Below are positions 49,003 to 58,374 of a DNA stretch of 64,000 nt, in pieces (within the stretch, counting starts at the first letter, position 1; each line of letters begins with the position of its first letter). Origin of the DNA: an uncultured Flavobacterium sp. (GTDB taxonomy: Bacteria; Bacteroidota; Bacteroidia; Flavobacteriales; Flavobacteriaceae); NCBI RefSeq assembly GCF_963422545.1, contig NZ_OY730234.1, positions 1 through 64,000 of the forward strand, in the 5' to 3' direction. Below the pieces are notes generated by a model. The model was not told where the DNA came from, made no database searches, and was given only the letters and a program-made list of their open reading frames with translations. The position numbers and the translations under genes are program-made.

Positions 49003-52000
49003 TTAAAAATATGCACGTAATTGAATGTTTCCAGTATGAACAGTTGAACCAGTTTCACTTTTTCGACCCTGATAGTTTAAGTTAATATCTAAGAATTGCG
49101 TTATATTTTTCTGTAATAGTAGCTTCCATACTAAATTTTGTCCAGCCTGAAGTCCTTCAAGCATCTGAAATCCTACTGACGAAAATTCATTACCATTAAA
49201 TTTATTCTGATAAAAAGAAAATTCCCCATTTAGGGTTATCTTTTTTTCGCCGGCAAACGAAAAAGAAGTTCCGAGTCTGTTTTGAACAAGTGTTTCAAAA
49301 TTCCCTATTTTGTTTTCTTTATTCTGAAATTCGTAAAAGAAATCGAGACTTGTATTTTTTGAAAATAAATAACTGATTTTGGGAGCCAGTTGGTAGCCTT
49401 TTAAGTCATAATTTTTTTCGACAAAATCTTCAGAAACTAAATTCGTTTTAATCGTTTTGGTAAAGAAATTAAACAGCCAGCTTTTTTGATACAAATGAGT
49501 GTATTGTAATTGGTGTGAACTGTTTTTGACATTTTGAGAACCTACCGAAAGTAAGTTTTTACCTTTATTAATAAGATAAGTATAAGTTACCGAGTTTTTT
49601 TGTTTCCCTCGATTGTAATACAAACTGTTTCTCAAACTTGAATTTAACCCTAAAATATTTTCTTCAGATGAATTAAACGGATTCAATTCTAAACGTTCAC
49701 CCTGACTTTTTACTTTTCGATCCATAATAAATGATGTCTGATTGTAAAAATAAGAAAGCAGCTTTTTGTAACCAGTTTCATTTTGCCATTGTAATGGATT
49801 CAAAGCAACAGATTGTGAAAATTTGTTTTGATTTGTTTTGATATAAATCCGGTTTGGTAAAAAGATCCTGATAAATCTAGCCTGATCCGGGAAAGCTGCG
49901 ATTTCAAATTCTTCCAATTGCTGAATTCCGTCACCATTGTAATCATTCCAGGTATAAACGCCTTGTCCGGTTGGGACTTCAATATAGGTAAATTCTTGTT
50001 GTGCAATAGTTCCTGAACTGGTTTCGTAAGTCGTACCAATTTGCATCAATTGATTAAAAAAACGATCGTTGTAAAGTATTCTGGAATTTAAAGAAGGTTC
50101 ATTTTTTCGGGACGAATTTATAAAATCTAAAGTACGATAACTGGCATAAACCGCTAAATCTGTTTTTTTATTCTGAATCAATTTCGATTTTAAAAAATAG
50201 GTTTGCGAATTGTTGACATGTTGTAATAAACCATTTTGTAAACTATCATTTCGACGTTGCAAATAACCTATTTCAACAAAAACCTTAGTACTATCGCCAC
50301 GACCAACAAAAGCACCATATTCTGAAAACCTTTGACTGAGAGCAGAGAATTGATTCGTTATCTTATCCTTTTGTTGATTATCTTCGATTTGCATAGTGGC
50401 GCCAACCCAGTTTTTGCCAAAATGATATTTAGTTCTGGTTTGATTTCTGATAAATTTTGAAGTCGAAGTTGTAGCATCCGAATTTAGAAAACTTCCCTGA
50501 TTTTCAATCGTCCATTGTTTCAGTTTAAAAAGTGCCGTTGTTGTATGTCTGGCTCCTGAATAACTTTCAGAATAATCTAATTTCTCAAATTGATAAGTAA
50601 ACAAACCAATGTTTGAAGTTTTCTTTGAAGCAAATAAATCAAAATTTAAACCTGTAACCAATAAACTTTGATTCCCCAAAAGAGTAGTATTTAAATTCCA
50701 ATCACGACTAAACTCAATATTGTACAAACGTTCGACTGATCTAAAATCTTCCTGCACAAATTGGTAATTCGCAAAAGCGTCTAATGTCCAATTTCTGGTA
50801 AACAAACGTTTTTTGATATTCGTTTTAAGAGCAACTCCGCTATTGTTTCCGTCATCAATTTTCGAAAATAAATTTTTATCATTGTTGCTTATTGCAACTT
50901 CAAAATCAACCAGCGTTTTTTCGTCAGGATTATATTTCCCTAAAAAAGTAGCGACTTGCAATTTTATTGGAGCAACCAATTGAACAATGGGCTCATAATT
51001 TCCTTGTAAAACTCCGTTAACAGGCGCAACATATTGATAGATACGTTCGACCGAATTGTTATTTTTAATGATATAATTTCCGGTATTATTACCAACAAGA
51101 CTAAACTTTACATTGTATAAAACATTGCTGGGATCATTTGAATATTCGTAAGCTTCAACTGAATTTACTATGATTTTTTTGTATAAAATTTTATTGTCGG
51201 CATAAGTATCTTTATACGCAGACGGTGCTTTCATTAAATTTGGATCGTCACCAGCCTGACTTAAAATTTGAACCTGTTCTGTAGAAAGATTTTGTTGTAA
51301 AGGCTGATTTTTCATATCATTTTCAGCATATAAATATCCGCCAAAACTCCATTTTTTGTTTTCATGTGTAGCTCCGGCATACGTCACAATTCGATTATAA
51401 TTTCGATCCGAATATTGATATTCGATATTGATTCGCATTTCAGATGTAATGGTAAAAAGCGAAGTAAAAGTAATTTCTCCTGCATTGTAATCTATGACAT
51501 AATCGTTGTTTTCGCCACGTTTTAGCAAAACACCATTTACATAAACACGCTCAGAACCAGAAATGACGAGAACATACAATTCGCCATTTTGCCCTTTTAA
51601 TTTATAAGGTCCCTGATTACCTTCCTGACCGGTAAAAGTACTTTTGGCATATTGCCCTTTTGCAAATGCGACTGATGCAAAAATGTTGGTTTTGCTTTTA
51701 TCAGTATCAAAATCAAAACTTGCCGAAATTCCCTGAACCTTTTTATTGAAACTTAAAAACTGAGTTTTTCTGTTCTCTAAGAAAACATCACCCGCGCGAA
51801 TGTTCCAGTCATCACTAAAAAGTTCCATGAATATATTATCAAACTGATCCAGTTTTTGCGAATAACCGCCATCTTGTAGCGGAATATTCTTGTCTTGAAG
51901 TGAAGCTCTTAAACTAACTTTGTCCGAGATTTTTCCAGTAATTTGCAAATCCAGATTAGAGTTCAAAACCGTATTTTGATTGTTTCCAACTGTCACGCCC

Positions 52001-52434
52001 CGGGTGATACTTCCGGAAGTATTCAAACCATCAAACGGAGTTACTTTTTTAGCATTGTTATTGTCAATTTTGTATAATTTTTCAGAACCGATATCATTTG
52101 TAACAATTTGATTTGATTTGTAAAGGCTGTATTCTTTAGTAATAAAATCAGGATATTTTAAGTAATTGACAATTAAAGTATCTGAAGCCGAATTGAATTT
52201 CTCGTTTAAAAGTAAAGTTCCTTTTTGGAAATCTACTTTGTAAAAAGTCGAATCAAGTACTTCATTTTTAGTATTTAGAATCTGAAAAAAACTGGAGTTG
52301 ATACTAAATTCTTCCAGATGAATGGTGTCGCGGGTTGCAATTACTTTTTTTGTTTTATACGATGATTCCGTTTCCTGAGCCTGAAGATCAGAAAACCAGA
52401 TAAGCAACGTTAAAACCAGTAATTTTTTAAGCAT
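49003..52434 (-). CDS. Large outer-membrane beta-barrel protein of unknown function
   Basis: 1,143 residues from ATG 52434 (MLKKLLVLTLLIWFSDLQAQ, signal peptide; a GTG two codons upstream is unlikely). The N-terminal ~110 residues are beta-rich (RDTIHLEEFSINSSFFQIL and similar). Then come GSITRGVTVGNNQNTVLNSN, NIRAGDVFLENRKTQFLSF and many alternating strands, ending in GNIQLRAYF with a terminal Phe. There is no plug domain or TonB box. A calcium-like DYNGDGIQQLEEFE segment lies near residue 820. It resembles large gliding or translocon barrels in style but I cannot name it. Confidence 0.8.
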   Translation of the reverse strand: MLKKLLVLTLLIWFSDLQAQETESSYKTKKVIATRDTIHLEEFSINSSFFQILNTKNEVLDSTFYKVDFQKGTLLLNEKFNSASDTLIVNYLKYPDFITKEYSLYKSNQIVTNDIGSEKLYKIDNNNAKKVTPFDGLNTSGSITRGVTVGNNQNTVLNSNLDLQITGKISDKVSLRASLQDKNIPLQDGGYSQKLDQFDNIFMELFSDDWNIRAGDVFLENRKTQFLSFNKKVQGISASFDFDTDKSKTNIFASVAFAKGQYAKSTFTGQEGNQGPYKLKGQNGELYVLVISGSERVYVNGVLLKRGENNDYVIDYNAGEITFTSLFTITSEMRINIEYQYSDRNYNRIVTYAGATHENKKWSFGGYLYAENDMKNQPLQQNLSTEQVQILSQAGDDPNLMKAPSAYKDTYADNKILYKKIIVNSVEAYEYSNDPSNVLYNVKFSLVGNNTGNYIIKNNNSVERIYQYVAPVNGVLQGNYEPIVQLVAPIKLQVATFLGKYNPDEKTLVDFEVAISNNDKNLFSKIDDGNNSGVALKTNIKKRLFTRNWTLDAFANYQFVQEDFRSVERLYNIEFSRDWNLNTTLLGNQSLLVTGLNFDLFASKKTSNIGLFTYQFEKLDYSESYSGARHTTTALFKLKQWTIENQGSFLNSDATTSTSKFIRNQTRTKYHFGKNWVGATMQIEDNQQKDKITNQFSALSQRFSEYGAFVGRGDSTKVFVEIGYLQRRNDSLQNGLLQHVNNSQTYFLKSKLIQNKKTDLAVYASYRTLDFINSSRKNEPSLNSRILYNDRFFNQLMQIGTTYETSSGTIAQQEFTYIEVPTGQGVYTWNDYNGDGIQQLEEFEIAAFPDQARFIRIFLPNRIYIKTNQNKFSQSVALNPLQWQNETGYKKLLSYFYNQTSFIMDRKVKSQGERLELNPFNSSEENILGLNSSLRNSLYYNRGKQKNSVTYTYLINKGKNLLSVGSQNVKNSSHQLQYTHLYQKSWLFNFFTKTIKTNLVSEDFVEKNYDLKGYQLAPKISYLFSKNTSLDFFYEFQNKENKIGNFETLVQNRLGTSFSFAGEKKITLNGEFSFYQNKFNGNEFSSVGFQMLEGLQAGQNLVWKLLLQKNITQFLDINLNYQGRKSETGSTVHTGNIQLRAYF

Positions 52435-52524
52435 AAACACTTTAACTCTAAAAAGTCAAAAGTAGTATTTATAATTGGGAAATACTGTGAGGGATATTTT
52501 AGTTTTATCATTGAATTAGAATGC

Positions 52525-52752
52525 TCAATTAGTGACTCTTCCTATGATGATAAGGGTTAATAATAAAATTATTATTGCAAAAACAGAATGAGGATTAGCA
52601 AAATTAGTGGTGAATCCAAATTCTTTAATTTTTTTCGGAGGAAACAATCTTTTGTCTTGTGGGTTATAATAAAAAATTCCCCAAACCCAATTGTTTGGAT
52701 CATTTAGCCATTTGTTTTTTGTTTCTTCAGAAGGTTCGTTGTTGTGCTCCAT
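52525..52752 (-). CDS. DUF5808-like small membrane protein
   Basis: 75 residues: a charged N-terminus, the motif DPNNWVWGIFYYNPQDKRLF followed by PPKKIKEFGFTTNFANP, and one C-terminal membrane helix (SVFAIIILLLTLIIIGRVTN). The W-WG-YYNP-D-R-F pattern is that of DUF5808, found in many small bacterial membrane proteins. Function unknown. It lies 40 bases downstream of the DUF2007 gene on the same strand, so the two may be co-transcribed. Confidence 0.78.
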   Translation of the reverse strand: MEHNNEPSEETKNKWLNDPNNWVWGIFYYNPQDKRLFPPKKIKEFGFTTNFANPHSVFAIIILLLTLIIIGRVTN

Positions 52753-52792
52753 TTTTTAAAGATTTAAAATTTGTTGCCTAAATATTGCTAAA

Positions 52793-53026
52793 TTATACAT
52801 CCAAATTATATTCTCCTTTATTATAATCGTCTATTATTTTCTTACCATCCTCTAAGTCTTTTTCTTGCACTTTTAGAATTGCAGAAGCATTACCTCCGGC
52901 AGAAACAGACCATGGCTGAATGCTAGACATGTATTCATTGGCAGTAAAAACTGGGATATCATTATTTTCTAATAAATTTTTAATATTCATTGCGTCGATA
53001 TAGGATCCACTAAAAATTTCTATCAT
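52793..53026 (-). CDS. DUF2007 (putative signal-transducing) protein
   Basis: 77 residues with the DUF2007 pattern: EIFSGSYIDAMNIKNLLENN, IPVFTANEYMSSIQPW and LKVQEKDLEDGKKIIDDY. It resembles small GlnB-fold domains and is cytoplasmic. Function unknown. Its upstream gap to 53345 holds no other gene. Confidence 0.82.
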   Translation of the reverse strand: MIEIFSGSYIDAMNIKNLLENNDIPVFTANEYMSSIQPWSVSAGGNASAILKVQEKDLEDGKKIIDDYNKGEYNLDV

Positions 53027-53345
53027 GAGTATTTATTTTTGATTAATTGTTTTATTATGGTCAAATATTCATACAAATGATAGTTTTCAGGATTTTATGA
53101 TTTGTAGATATTATATGGTTGGACAAATCTATGGGTTATTTATATGTTAATATAAGTTATTTCGTTCTTTTTTTGTTTTGCAAAAGGATTGAATGCGAAT
53201 AAAATCATAGGAAATAAGTTAAAACAATTATTAAATAATTAAATAAGGGTAAGAATTAAAAACAAAAAAGGCTATACATAACTGTAAAGCCTTTTAGGAA
53301 TATATCGAATTAATATAATTAACTTTTTGTAACCGGAAATAAGTA
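53027..53345. other. Gene-free gap with an aspartate-kinase terminator
   Basis: A 319-bp AT-rich region between the DUF2007 gene and the end of the aspartate kinase gene. Only a hairpin at 53266-53295 is recognisable; no reading frame above a dozen or so codons looks real. AATATTTG on the minus strand near 53065 is a possible -7 element for DUF2007. Confidence 0.55.
53266..53295 (-). terminator. Terminator of the aspartate kinase gene
   Basis: AAAAGGCT and AGCCTTTT form a hairpin followed on the minus strand by a T run. Confidence 0.8.
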
Positions 53346-54605
53346 TTAATTAATCTCTTTAGTTACGATTTGCATGGTTTCGCGGCTAACTTGTTTCAAT
53401 AAAACTTCTTTGTTTTCTTCAACCGTTTGTGCAGCTTGTTCTGTAAAGTGACGAATAGTGTATAAAGTCACATTTTCGCTATAATCTACTTTGAATTTTT
53501 TCGAAAGTATTGCATTCAATTCATTGAAATTCTCAAATTTATCTTCCACACAAACAGAAAAGCTAATAGCAGAATTCTGAATCAGGTTTACTTTTATTTT
53601 GAATTCGTGAAACAAAGCAAAAATCTCGCTGATGTTTTCTTCCATTATAAAAGAGAAATCAATTGACGAAAGCGAAATCAATAATTGGTTTCTTTTTACA
53701 ATAAAACAAGGGTATTGTGGCTCTAAATCAACACCTTTAGAAACACAAGTTCCTTTTAACAATGGGTTGATAAAAGATTTTACATATAACGGAATCTCTT
53801 TTTTCTGTAATGGTTGTAATGTTTTTGGGTGGATAACCGTTGCGCCGTAAAATGCTAATTCGATTGCTTCACGATACGAAATTTGGTTTAACAAACTAGC
53901 ATTTTCAAAATAACGTGGATCGGCATTCATAACTCCCGGAACATCTTTCCAGATCGTAACACTTTCGGCATTTAAGCAATAAGCAAAAATTCCCGCGGTA
54001 TAGTCAGAACCTTCACGACCCAAAGTTGTTGTAAAGTTATTTTCGTCAGCACCTAAAAATCCCTGAGTGATATTTAATATTTTTCTAGGAACATTTTTAC
54101 TAATCAATTGTTGCGTGATTTCCCAGTCAACTTCAGCATCTCTGTAGTTTGCATTTGTTTTGATGAAATTACGAACGTCCAGCCATTGCGTCTGGATTCC
54201 CATAAAATTCATAAAATGACTTAGAATTGTAGTCGAAATTAATTCTCCAAAACTCACAATCTGATCGTAAACAAAATTGTAATTAGGAGATTTATTATGC
54301 GCCAAAAAGTATTCTAATTCTGAAAATTGTGCAGTTACAGCAGCAAAAACTGCATGTTTTTCATCTTCAAATAAATCTAATAAGATTTGATTGTGGTATT
54401 TTTTTATTTCTTGTACAGATGAATTCAACTCTGCCGATTTATCAAAATAATTCTTGATAACAACCTCAAGAGCATTTGTAGTTTTTCCCATAGCCGAAAC
54501 TACTAAAATCACATCTTCGTAACCTACTTTTTGTAAAACGTCGTAAACGTTTTTTATTCCTTCAGCATCTTTAACTGATGCACCACCAAATTTAAATACT
54601 CTCAT
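53346..54605 (-). CDS. lysC: Aspartate kinase (monofunctional)
   Basis: A 419-residue enzyme that phosphorylates aspartate in the Lys/Thr/Met pathway. Motifs: KFGGASV at residues 5-11 (usual KFGGTS with Thr to Ala), VVSAMGKTTN near 36-45, FVYDQIVSFGELIST near 107-121, LGREGSDYTAG near 193-203, and WKDVPGVMNADPRYF near 215-229. The C-terminal part holds one recognisable and one degenerate ACT-like regulatory domain. It is not fused to homoserine dehydrogenase. Preceded by a repeat-filled gap. Confidence 0.93.
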   Translation of the reverse strand: MRVFKFGGASVKDAEGIKNVYDVLQKVGYEDVILVVSAMGKTTNALEVVIKNYFDKSAELNSSVQEIKKYHNQILLDLFEDEKHAVFAAVTAQFSELEYFLAHNKSPNYNFVYDQIVSFGELISTTILSHFMNFMGIQTQWLDVRNFIKTNANYRDAEVDWEITQQLISKNVPRKILNITQGFLGADENNFTTTLGREGSDYTAGIFAYCLNAESVTIWKDVPGVMNADPRYFENASLLNQISYREAIELAFYGATVIHPKTLQPLQKKEIPLYVKSFINPLLKGTCVSKGVDLEPQYPCFIVKRNQLLISLSSIDFSFIMEENISEIFALFHEFKIKVNLIQNSAISFSVCVEDKFENFNELNAILSKKFKVDYSENVTLYTIRHFTEQAAQTVEENKEVLLKQVSRETMQIVTKEIN

Positions 54606-54633
54606 TTTTATATATGCTGCTATTTTTTATAAA

Positions 54634-54775
54634 ATTCCAATTTTTAAAATTCCAAATTCCAATTGCAATTGGATTGTAGAGACGCGTTGCTGTGCGTCTT
54701 TTTTGCCACGAATTTCACGAATTTACACAGATTTTAAAATCTTTTTAATCCTTTTAATCTGTGGCAAAAAAATCT
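54634..54775. repeat. Composite intergenic repeat: AAATTCCAA, GACGC hairpin and CCACAGATTA families
   Basis: AAATTCCAATTTTTAAAATT and ATTCCAAATTCCAATTG are followed by a small GACGC...GCGTC hairpin (about 54680-54698), then GCCACGAATTTCACGAATTT, an ACAGATTTTAAAATCT palindrome and AATCTGTGGCAAAAAA. Three or more families are packed together, with the GNAT gene stop just after. Confidence 0.75.
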
Positions 54776-54778
54776 TTT

Positions 54779-55264
54779 TTATTTTTCTAAGAACGAATTA
54801 ATCCCTGCTTCATCCATTTGAACAACTCTCCATTCTTCGAGAATTTTTGCGCCCGAGTTCTCATAGAATTTGACTGCCGGAGTATTCCAATCCAGAACAT
54901 TCCAGTCTATTCTTCTAACGTTGTCTCTTTTGCCTTGTTTCATAATTTCAGAATAAAGTGCAGATCCTAATCCGGTGCCACGCATTTTTTCCTTCACAAC
55001 TAAGTCTTCAAGATGTATAGTTTTTCCTTTCCAGGTTGAATAGCGATAATAATATACTGCCATTCCAACAATTTCTTTTTCCTGTTTATCGTTTTCAATC
55101 TCGGCTACAAAAACATGAAATAATGGTTTTTCGCCAAAACCGTCGCGAACTAAATCTTCCTCAGTTATAACAACTGCATCAGGTTCTTTTTCGAATATCG
55201 CCAACTCCTGTATTAATCCTAAAACAGATTTCATGTCTTCGGGATTTCCTTTTCTAATATTCAT
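54779..55264 (-). CDS. GNAT family N-acetyltransferase
   Basis: 161 residues. MNIRKGNPEDMKSVLGLIQE opens the fold; HLEDLVVKEKMRGTGLGSAL near residues 86-105 includes the acetyl-CoA loop RGTGLG. NVRRIDWNVLDWNTPAVKFY then ENSGAKILEEW near 124-150 is close to the diamine (spermidine/thialysine) acetyltransferase subgroup. The substrate is unproven. It is divergent from fbp. Confidence 0.87.
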   Translation of the reverse strand: MNIRKGNPEDMKSVLGLIQELAIFEKEPDAVVITEEDLVRDGFGEKPLFHVFVAEIENDKQEKEIVGMAVYYYRYSTWKGKTIHLEDLVVKEKMRGTGLGSALYSEIMKQGKRDNVRRIDWNVLDWNTPAVKFYENSGAKILEEWRVVQMDEAGINSFLEK

Positions 55265-55528
55265 ATTATGTGCAATTTATTTTTTGGTCCTATATGTCTT
55301 GCTTTTTTCGATTTAAGGCATTTGTTTGTACAAATGAATCTTTTATGGCAATTTCATATATTCTTATTATTAATCAGTTATAAGCTAAAAAAGCGTGTTT
55401 TTTGTATGTACTTTTTAACTTTATTTAGCAAATATACAATAGTAGCAAACTAACAAAATAATTTTTAAATCATTCTCACAAAATAAACGATATTTGTGAC
55501 TTAAAAATAAATCTACAACGATATAGTA

Positions 55529-56536
55529 ATGGAAGAACGCAATAAAACACTGGGAGAGTTTATTATTGAGAACCAAAAAGCATTTCAGTATTCGTCGGGA
55601 GAGCTTTCCCGAATTATCAACTCTATACGCTTGGCGGCAAAAGTCGTAAACTATAAAGTAAACAAAGCTGGTTTAGTGGATATCATTGGCGCTGCAGGCG
55701 AACAAAATATTCAGGGAGAAGATCAGCAAAAATTAGATGTGTATGCAAACGAAGTATTTATTCAGACGTTAATTAACCGTGAGATTGTCTGTGGAATTGC
55801 TTCAGAAGAAAACGACGATTTTATTACTGTTCAGGGGAGCGACAACAGTCATAATAATAAGTACGTGATCTTAATGGATCCGCTTGACGGATCTTCAAAT
55901 ATTGATGTAAATGTTTCTGTGGGAACTATATTTTCAGTTTTTAGAAGAATAACACCAATAGGAACTCCTGTAACAAGCGAGGATTTTTTACAGCCGGGAG
56001 TAAATCAAGTTGCAGCAGGATATGTAATTTACGGAACTTCGACAATGTTGGTTTATACAACAGGTCATGGTGTAAATGGATTTACATTAAATCCGGCTAT
56101 TGGAACATTTTATTTATCACATCCAAACATGAGATTTCCGGAAAACGGAAATATTTATTCGGTTAACGAAGGGAATTATGTTCATTTTCCTCAAGGAGTA
56201 AAAAATTATATAAAGTATTGTCAACGTGAAGAAGAGGACAGACCTTATACATCAAGATATATTGGAAGTTTGGTAGCAGATTTTCATCGAAATATGATTA
56301 AAGGCGGAATTTATTTATATCCAACAAGTTCAAAAGCACCAAAAGGGAAATTACGTTTATTATATGAGTGTAATCCGATGGCTTTTATTGCAGAACAAGC
56401 TGGAGGAAAAGCAACAGATGGTTTTGGAAGAATTATGGAAATCCAGCCGACCGAGTTGCATCAAAGGGTTCCTTTTTTCTGCGGAAGTTATAATATGGTA
56501 GAAAAAGCCGAAGAATTTATGACAGAAGCACTTTAG
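55529..56536 (+). CDS. fbp: Fructose-1,6-bisphosphatase class 1
   Basis: A 335-residue gluconeogenic phosphatase. The metal site is VILMDPLDGSSNIDVNVSVG near residues 113-132, and EENDDF near 92 gives the upstream acidic residues. Other signatures: RYIGSLVADFHRNMIKGGIY near 250-269, KGKLRLLYECNPMAFIAEQA near 275-294 and GGKATDG. Length is typical. It is followed by nested CCCGACAGG palindromes, which probably terminate it. Confidence 0.96.
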   Translation: MEERNKTLGEFIIENQKAFQYSSGELSRIINSIRLAAKVVNYKVNKAGLVDIIGAAGEQNIQGEDQQKLDVYANEVFIQTLINREIVCGIASEENDDFITVQGSDNSHNNKYVILMDPLDGSSNIDVNVSVGTIFSVFRRITPIGTPVTSEDFLQPGVNQVAAGYVIYGTSTMLVYTTGHGVNGFTLNPAIGTFYLSHPNMRFPENGNIYSVNEGNYVHFPQGVKNYIKYCQREEEDRPYTSRYIGSLVADFHRNMIKGGIYLYPTSSKAPKGKLRLLYECNPMAFIAEQAGGKATDGFGRIMEIQPTELHQRVPFFCGSYNMVEKAEEFMTEAL

Positions 56537-56735
56537 TTTTTAGTCGCAGTTTTCAGTCCAACTTAAACCCGACAGGTTTTAAAAATCTGTCGGGTTTTTC
56601 AGTTGCAGCCAACAGTTTTTAGATCACATTTTTGAGTATAAATAGAAAACCCGACAGATTTTTAAAACCTGTCGGGTTGTTTTATTTAAGATTGAGTCTG
56701 AAAACTGTGATTGTAAACTATTTTCAAGCCTGCGA
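56536..56735. repeat. Nested element: CAGTTTTCAG arms around two CCCGACAGG hairpins
   Basis: AGTCGCAGTTTTCAG on the left and CTGAAAACTGTGATTG...GCCTGCGACT on the right enclose two CCCGACAGG...CCTGTCGGG hairpins (56565-56597 and 56648-56678). The gap separates convergent fbp and the TerB-like gene. Confidence 0.85.
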
Positions 56736-56742
56736 CTGAATA

Positions 56743-57174
56743 CTATTTATGCATATGTTGCATTTCGTAAACAAAAGTATCGCCGTCTACTTTTTTATCA
56801 ACTAATGATAATGCTTTTGCAATGATATAATTTACGTTACTTGGAGTAAATCCTAAAGCAATTCCTAATTTTCTTAACATCACTTCTTGTTGGTCTTCAA
56901 GATGATGATCAACATGCACCATTCTTGTTAAATCGTATAAACGCTCTAAACGCTGAACATGCAAATAAGGTGGGTTAATAGGGTATTTTAATGGATCGTT
57001 AAGAATTTCTTCGTATTCAGTTTCTGAAATTTCTAAACGTGCAGCTAATTTGTCTAAGAATTTTTTTTCTTCAGGATGTACAATTCCATCCGCTAAAGCT
57101 ACACGGACAATAGCTGAAAAGTGACCTTTGTTTCTTTGTTTGAATTCGCTATCAAATAAATCTGAAAATGACAT
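56743..57174 (-). CDS. TerB-family (tellurite-resistance-like) protein
   Basis: 143 residues from ATG 57174 (MSFSDLFDSEFKQRNKGHFS). The helical TerB-like core has AIVRVALADGIVHPEEKKFL near residues 20-39, with the acidic metal-binding D-G-HP-EE pattern, and MVHVDHHLEDQQEVMLRKLG near 86-105. These proteins are calcium-binding helical bundles and usually have no proven tellurite role. It is alone here and cytoplasmic. Confidence 0.87.
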   Translation of the reverse strand: MSFSDLFDSEFKQRNKGHFSAIVRVALADGIVHPEEKKFLDKLAARLEISETEYEEILNDPLKYPINPPYLHVQRLERLYDLTRMVHVDHHLEDQQEVMLRKLGIALGFTPSNVNYIIAKALSLVDKKVDGDTFVYEMQHMHK

Positions 57175-57283
57175 AATTATAGTTTTTTTATCCCACAAAG
57201 ATAAATTTTATTTTAAATTATTAATTTTAAAGTTCTCATAAAATTTAACTTATTTTTATTCGTTGTTTAGAGAATGGACTTTA

Positions 57284-57312
57284 TTGGTTTTTCAAAATAA
57301 ATCGTAAGTTTA
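57284..57312 (+). promoter_or_regulatory. Promoter of the HupE/deaminase/S41 cluster
   Basis: TTG at 57284-57286 and TAAGTTTA at 57305-57312 (last base off TAnnTTTG) have an 18-bp spacer, 31 bases before the ATG. Confidence 0.6.
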
Positions 57313-57343
57313 CAACCCCTAATCAATTAATATTATTGCCCCT

Positions 57344-57937
57344 ATGTCAGATTTTTGGATTTATTTTCAAATAGGATTGAAGCATGTTCTGAATATTCAC
57401 GCTTATGATCACGTTCTTTTTTTAATAGCATTAACTACGCCATATTTGTTTAAAGACTGGAAACGTATTTTGTTGTTAGTTTCTGTTTTTACAGTAGGTC
57501 ATACAATGGCTTTATTGCTTTCGGTTTACGGAATTATTGCTATAAAAGTTAATATAGTAGAGTTTTTAATTCCGATTACGATTTTAATAACGGCTGTTTT
57601 TAATCTTTTTACAGCAGGGAAAGCATCTAAGAATGATGGTGTAAATTTGATCTTTTTTGTGACCTTGTTTTTTGGGATTATACACGGACTTGGATTTTCA
57701 AATTATTTTAAGACTATTTTGGGAGGTTCACCAACTTCAAAATTATTACCTTTAGGAGAATTTGCGTTAGGAATTGAAGCGGCGCAATTGGTTGTGGTTT
57801 TCGTAGTTTTGATACTATCATATATTGTACAAACGGTATTTCGTTTTTCAAAACGCGACTGGGCACTTGTAATGTCGGCTTTTATTATAGGAGTAGTGGT
57901 TCCGATGATTATTGAAAGTCCAATTTGGAACAGATAA
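57344..57937 (+). CDS. HupE/UreJ family membrane protein
   Basis: A 197-residue membrane protein with six or so helices. The family signatures are clear: FQIGLKHVLNIHAYDHVLFL near residues 8-27, LLLVSVFTVGHTMALLLSVY near 43-62 and FFGIIHGLGFSNYFK near 110-124, with conserved His residues that may bind nickel or cobalt. HupE/UreJ proteins are secondary metal permeases in some bacteria. No urease or hydrogenase is nearby. It starts a tight cluster: six bases separate it from the deaminase gene. Confidence 0.85.
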   Translation: MSDFWIYFQIGLKHVLNIHAYDHVLFLIALTTPYLFKDWKRILLLVSVFTVGHTMALLLSVYGIIAIKVNIVEFLIPITILITAVFNLFTAGKASKNDGVNLIFFVTLFFGIIHGLGFSNYFKTILGGSPTSKLLPLGEFALGIEAAQLVVVFVVLILSYIVQTVFRFSKRDWALVMSAFIIGVVVPMIIESPIWNR

Positions 57938-57942
57938 ATTAA

Positions 57943-58374
57943 ATGAAAGAAAAAAAATTAAATAAATACGATAAAGCTTATTTAAGAATTGCGACAGAAT
58001 GGGGAGCACTTTCCTATTGTAAACGAAAACAAGTAGGAGCAATTATCGTAAAAGACCGAATGATTATTTCTGATGGATATAACGGTACGCCATCCGGATT
58101 TGAAAATTGCTGCGAAGACGAAGACGGATTAACACGTTGGGATGTTTTGCATGCTGAAGCAAATGCGATTTTAAAGGTTGCCAGATCAACTCAGTCTTGC
58201 GAAGGAGCAACATTGTATATCACATTGTCGCCTTGTAAAGAATGCAGTAAACTGATTCATCAATCGGGAATAAAAAGAGTGGTTTATCATAACGGATATC
58301 GCGATGATTCAGGTATTCAGTTTTTATTAAAAGCGGGCATTGAGGTCGAACATATTCCTGTTTTAGAAGAATAA
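57943..58374 (+). CDS. dCMP/cytidine deaminase family protein
   Basis: A 143-residue zinc deaminase. The zinc site is HAEANAI (His70, catalytic Glu72) and PCKEC (Cys98, Cys101). An additional CC pair at residues 56-57 and the KRKQVGAIIVKD start are typical of dCMP deaminases, including ComE-like forms. It would supply dUMP for thymidylate synthesis. Its stop codon directly abuts the ATG of the protease gene (TAA-ATG). Confidence 0.9.
   Translation: MKEKKLNKYDKAYLRIATEWGALSYCKRKQVGAIIVKDRMIISDGYNGTPSGFENCCEDEDGLTRWDVLHAEANAILKVARSTQSCEGATLYITLSPCKECSKLIHQSGIKRVVYHNGYRDDSGIQFLLKAGIEVEHIPVLEE

Noticed and set aside
55268..55453. A 61-codon plus-strand frame of hydrophobic residues between the GNAT gene and fbp
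   Set aside because: No leader, promoter or family pattern; its composition is what AT-rich non-coding DNA gives.
56743..57174. A tellurite-resistance gene
   Set aside because: TerB-like domains occur widely without tellurite function and no other ter gene is near.
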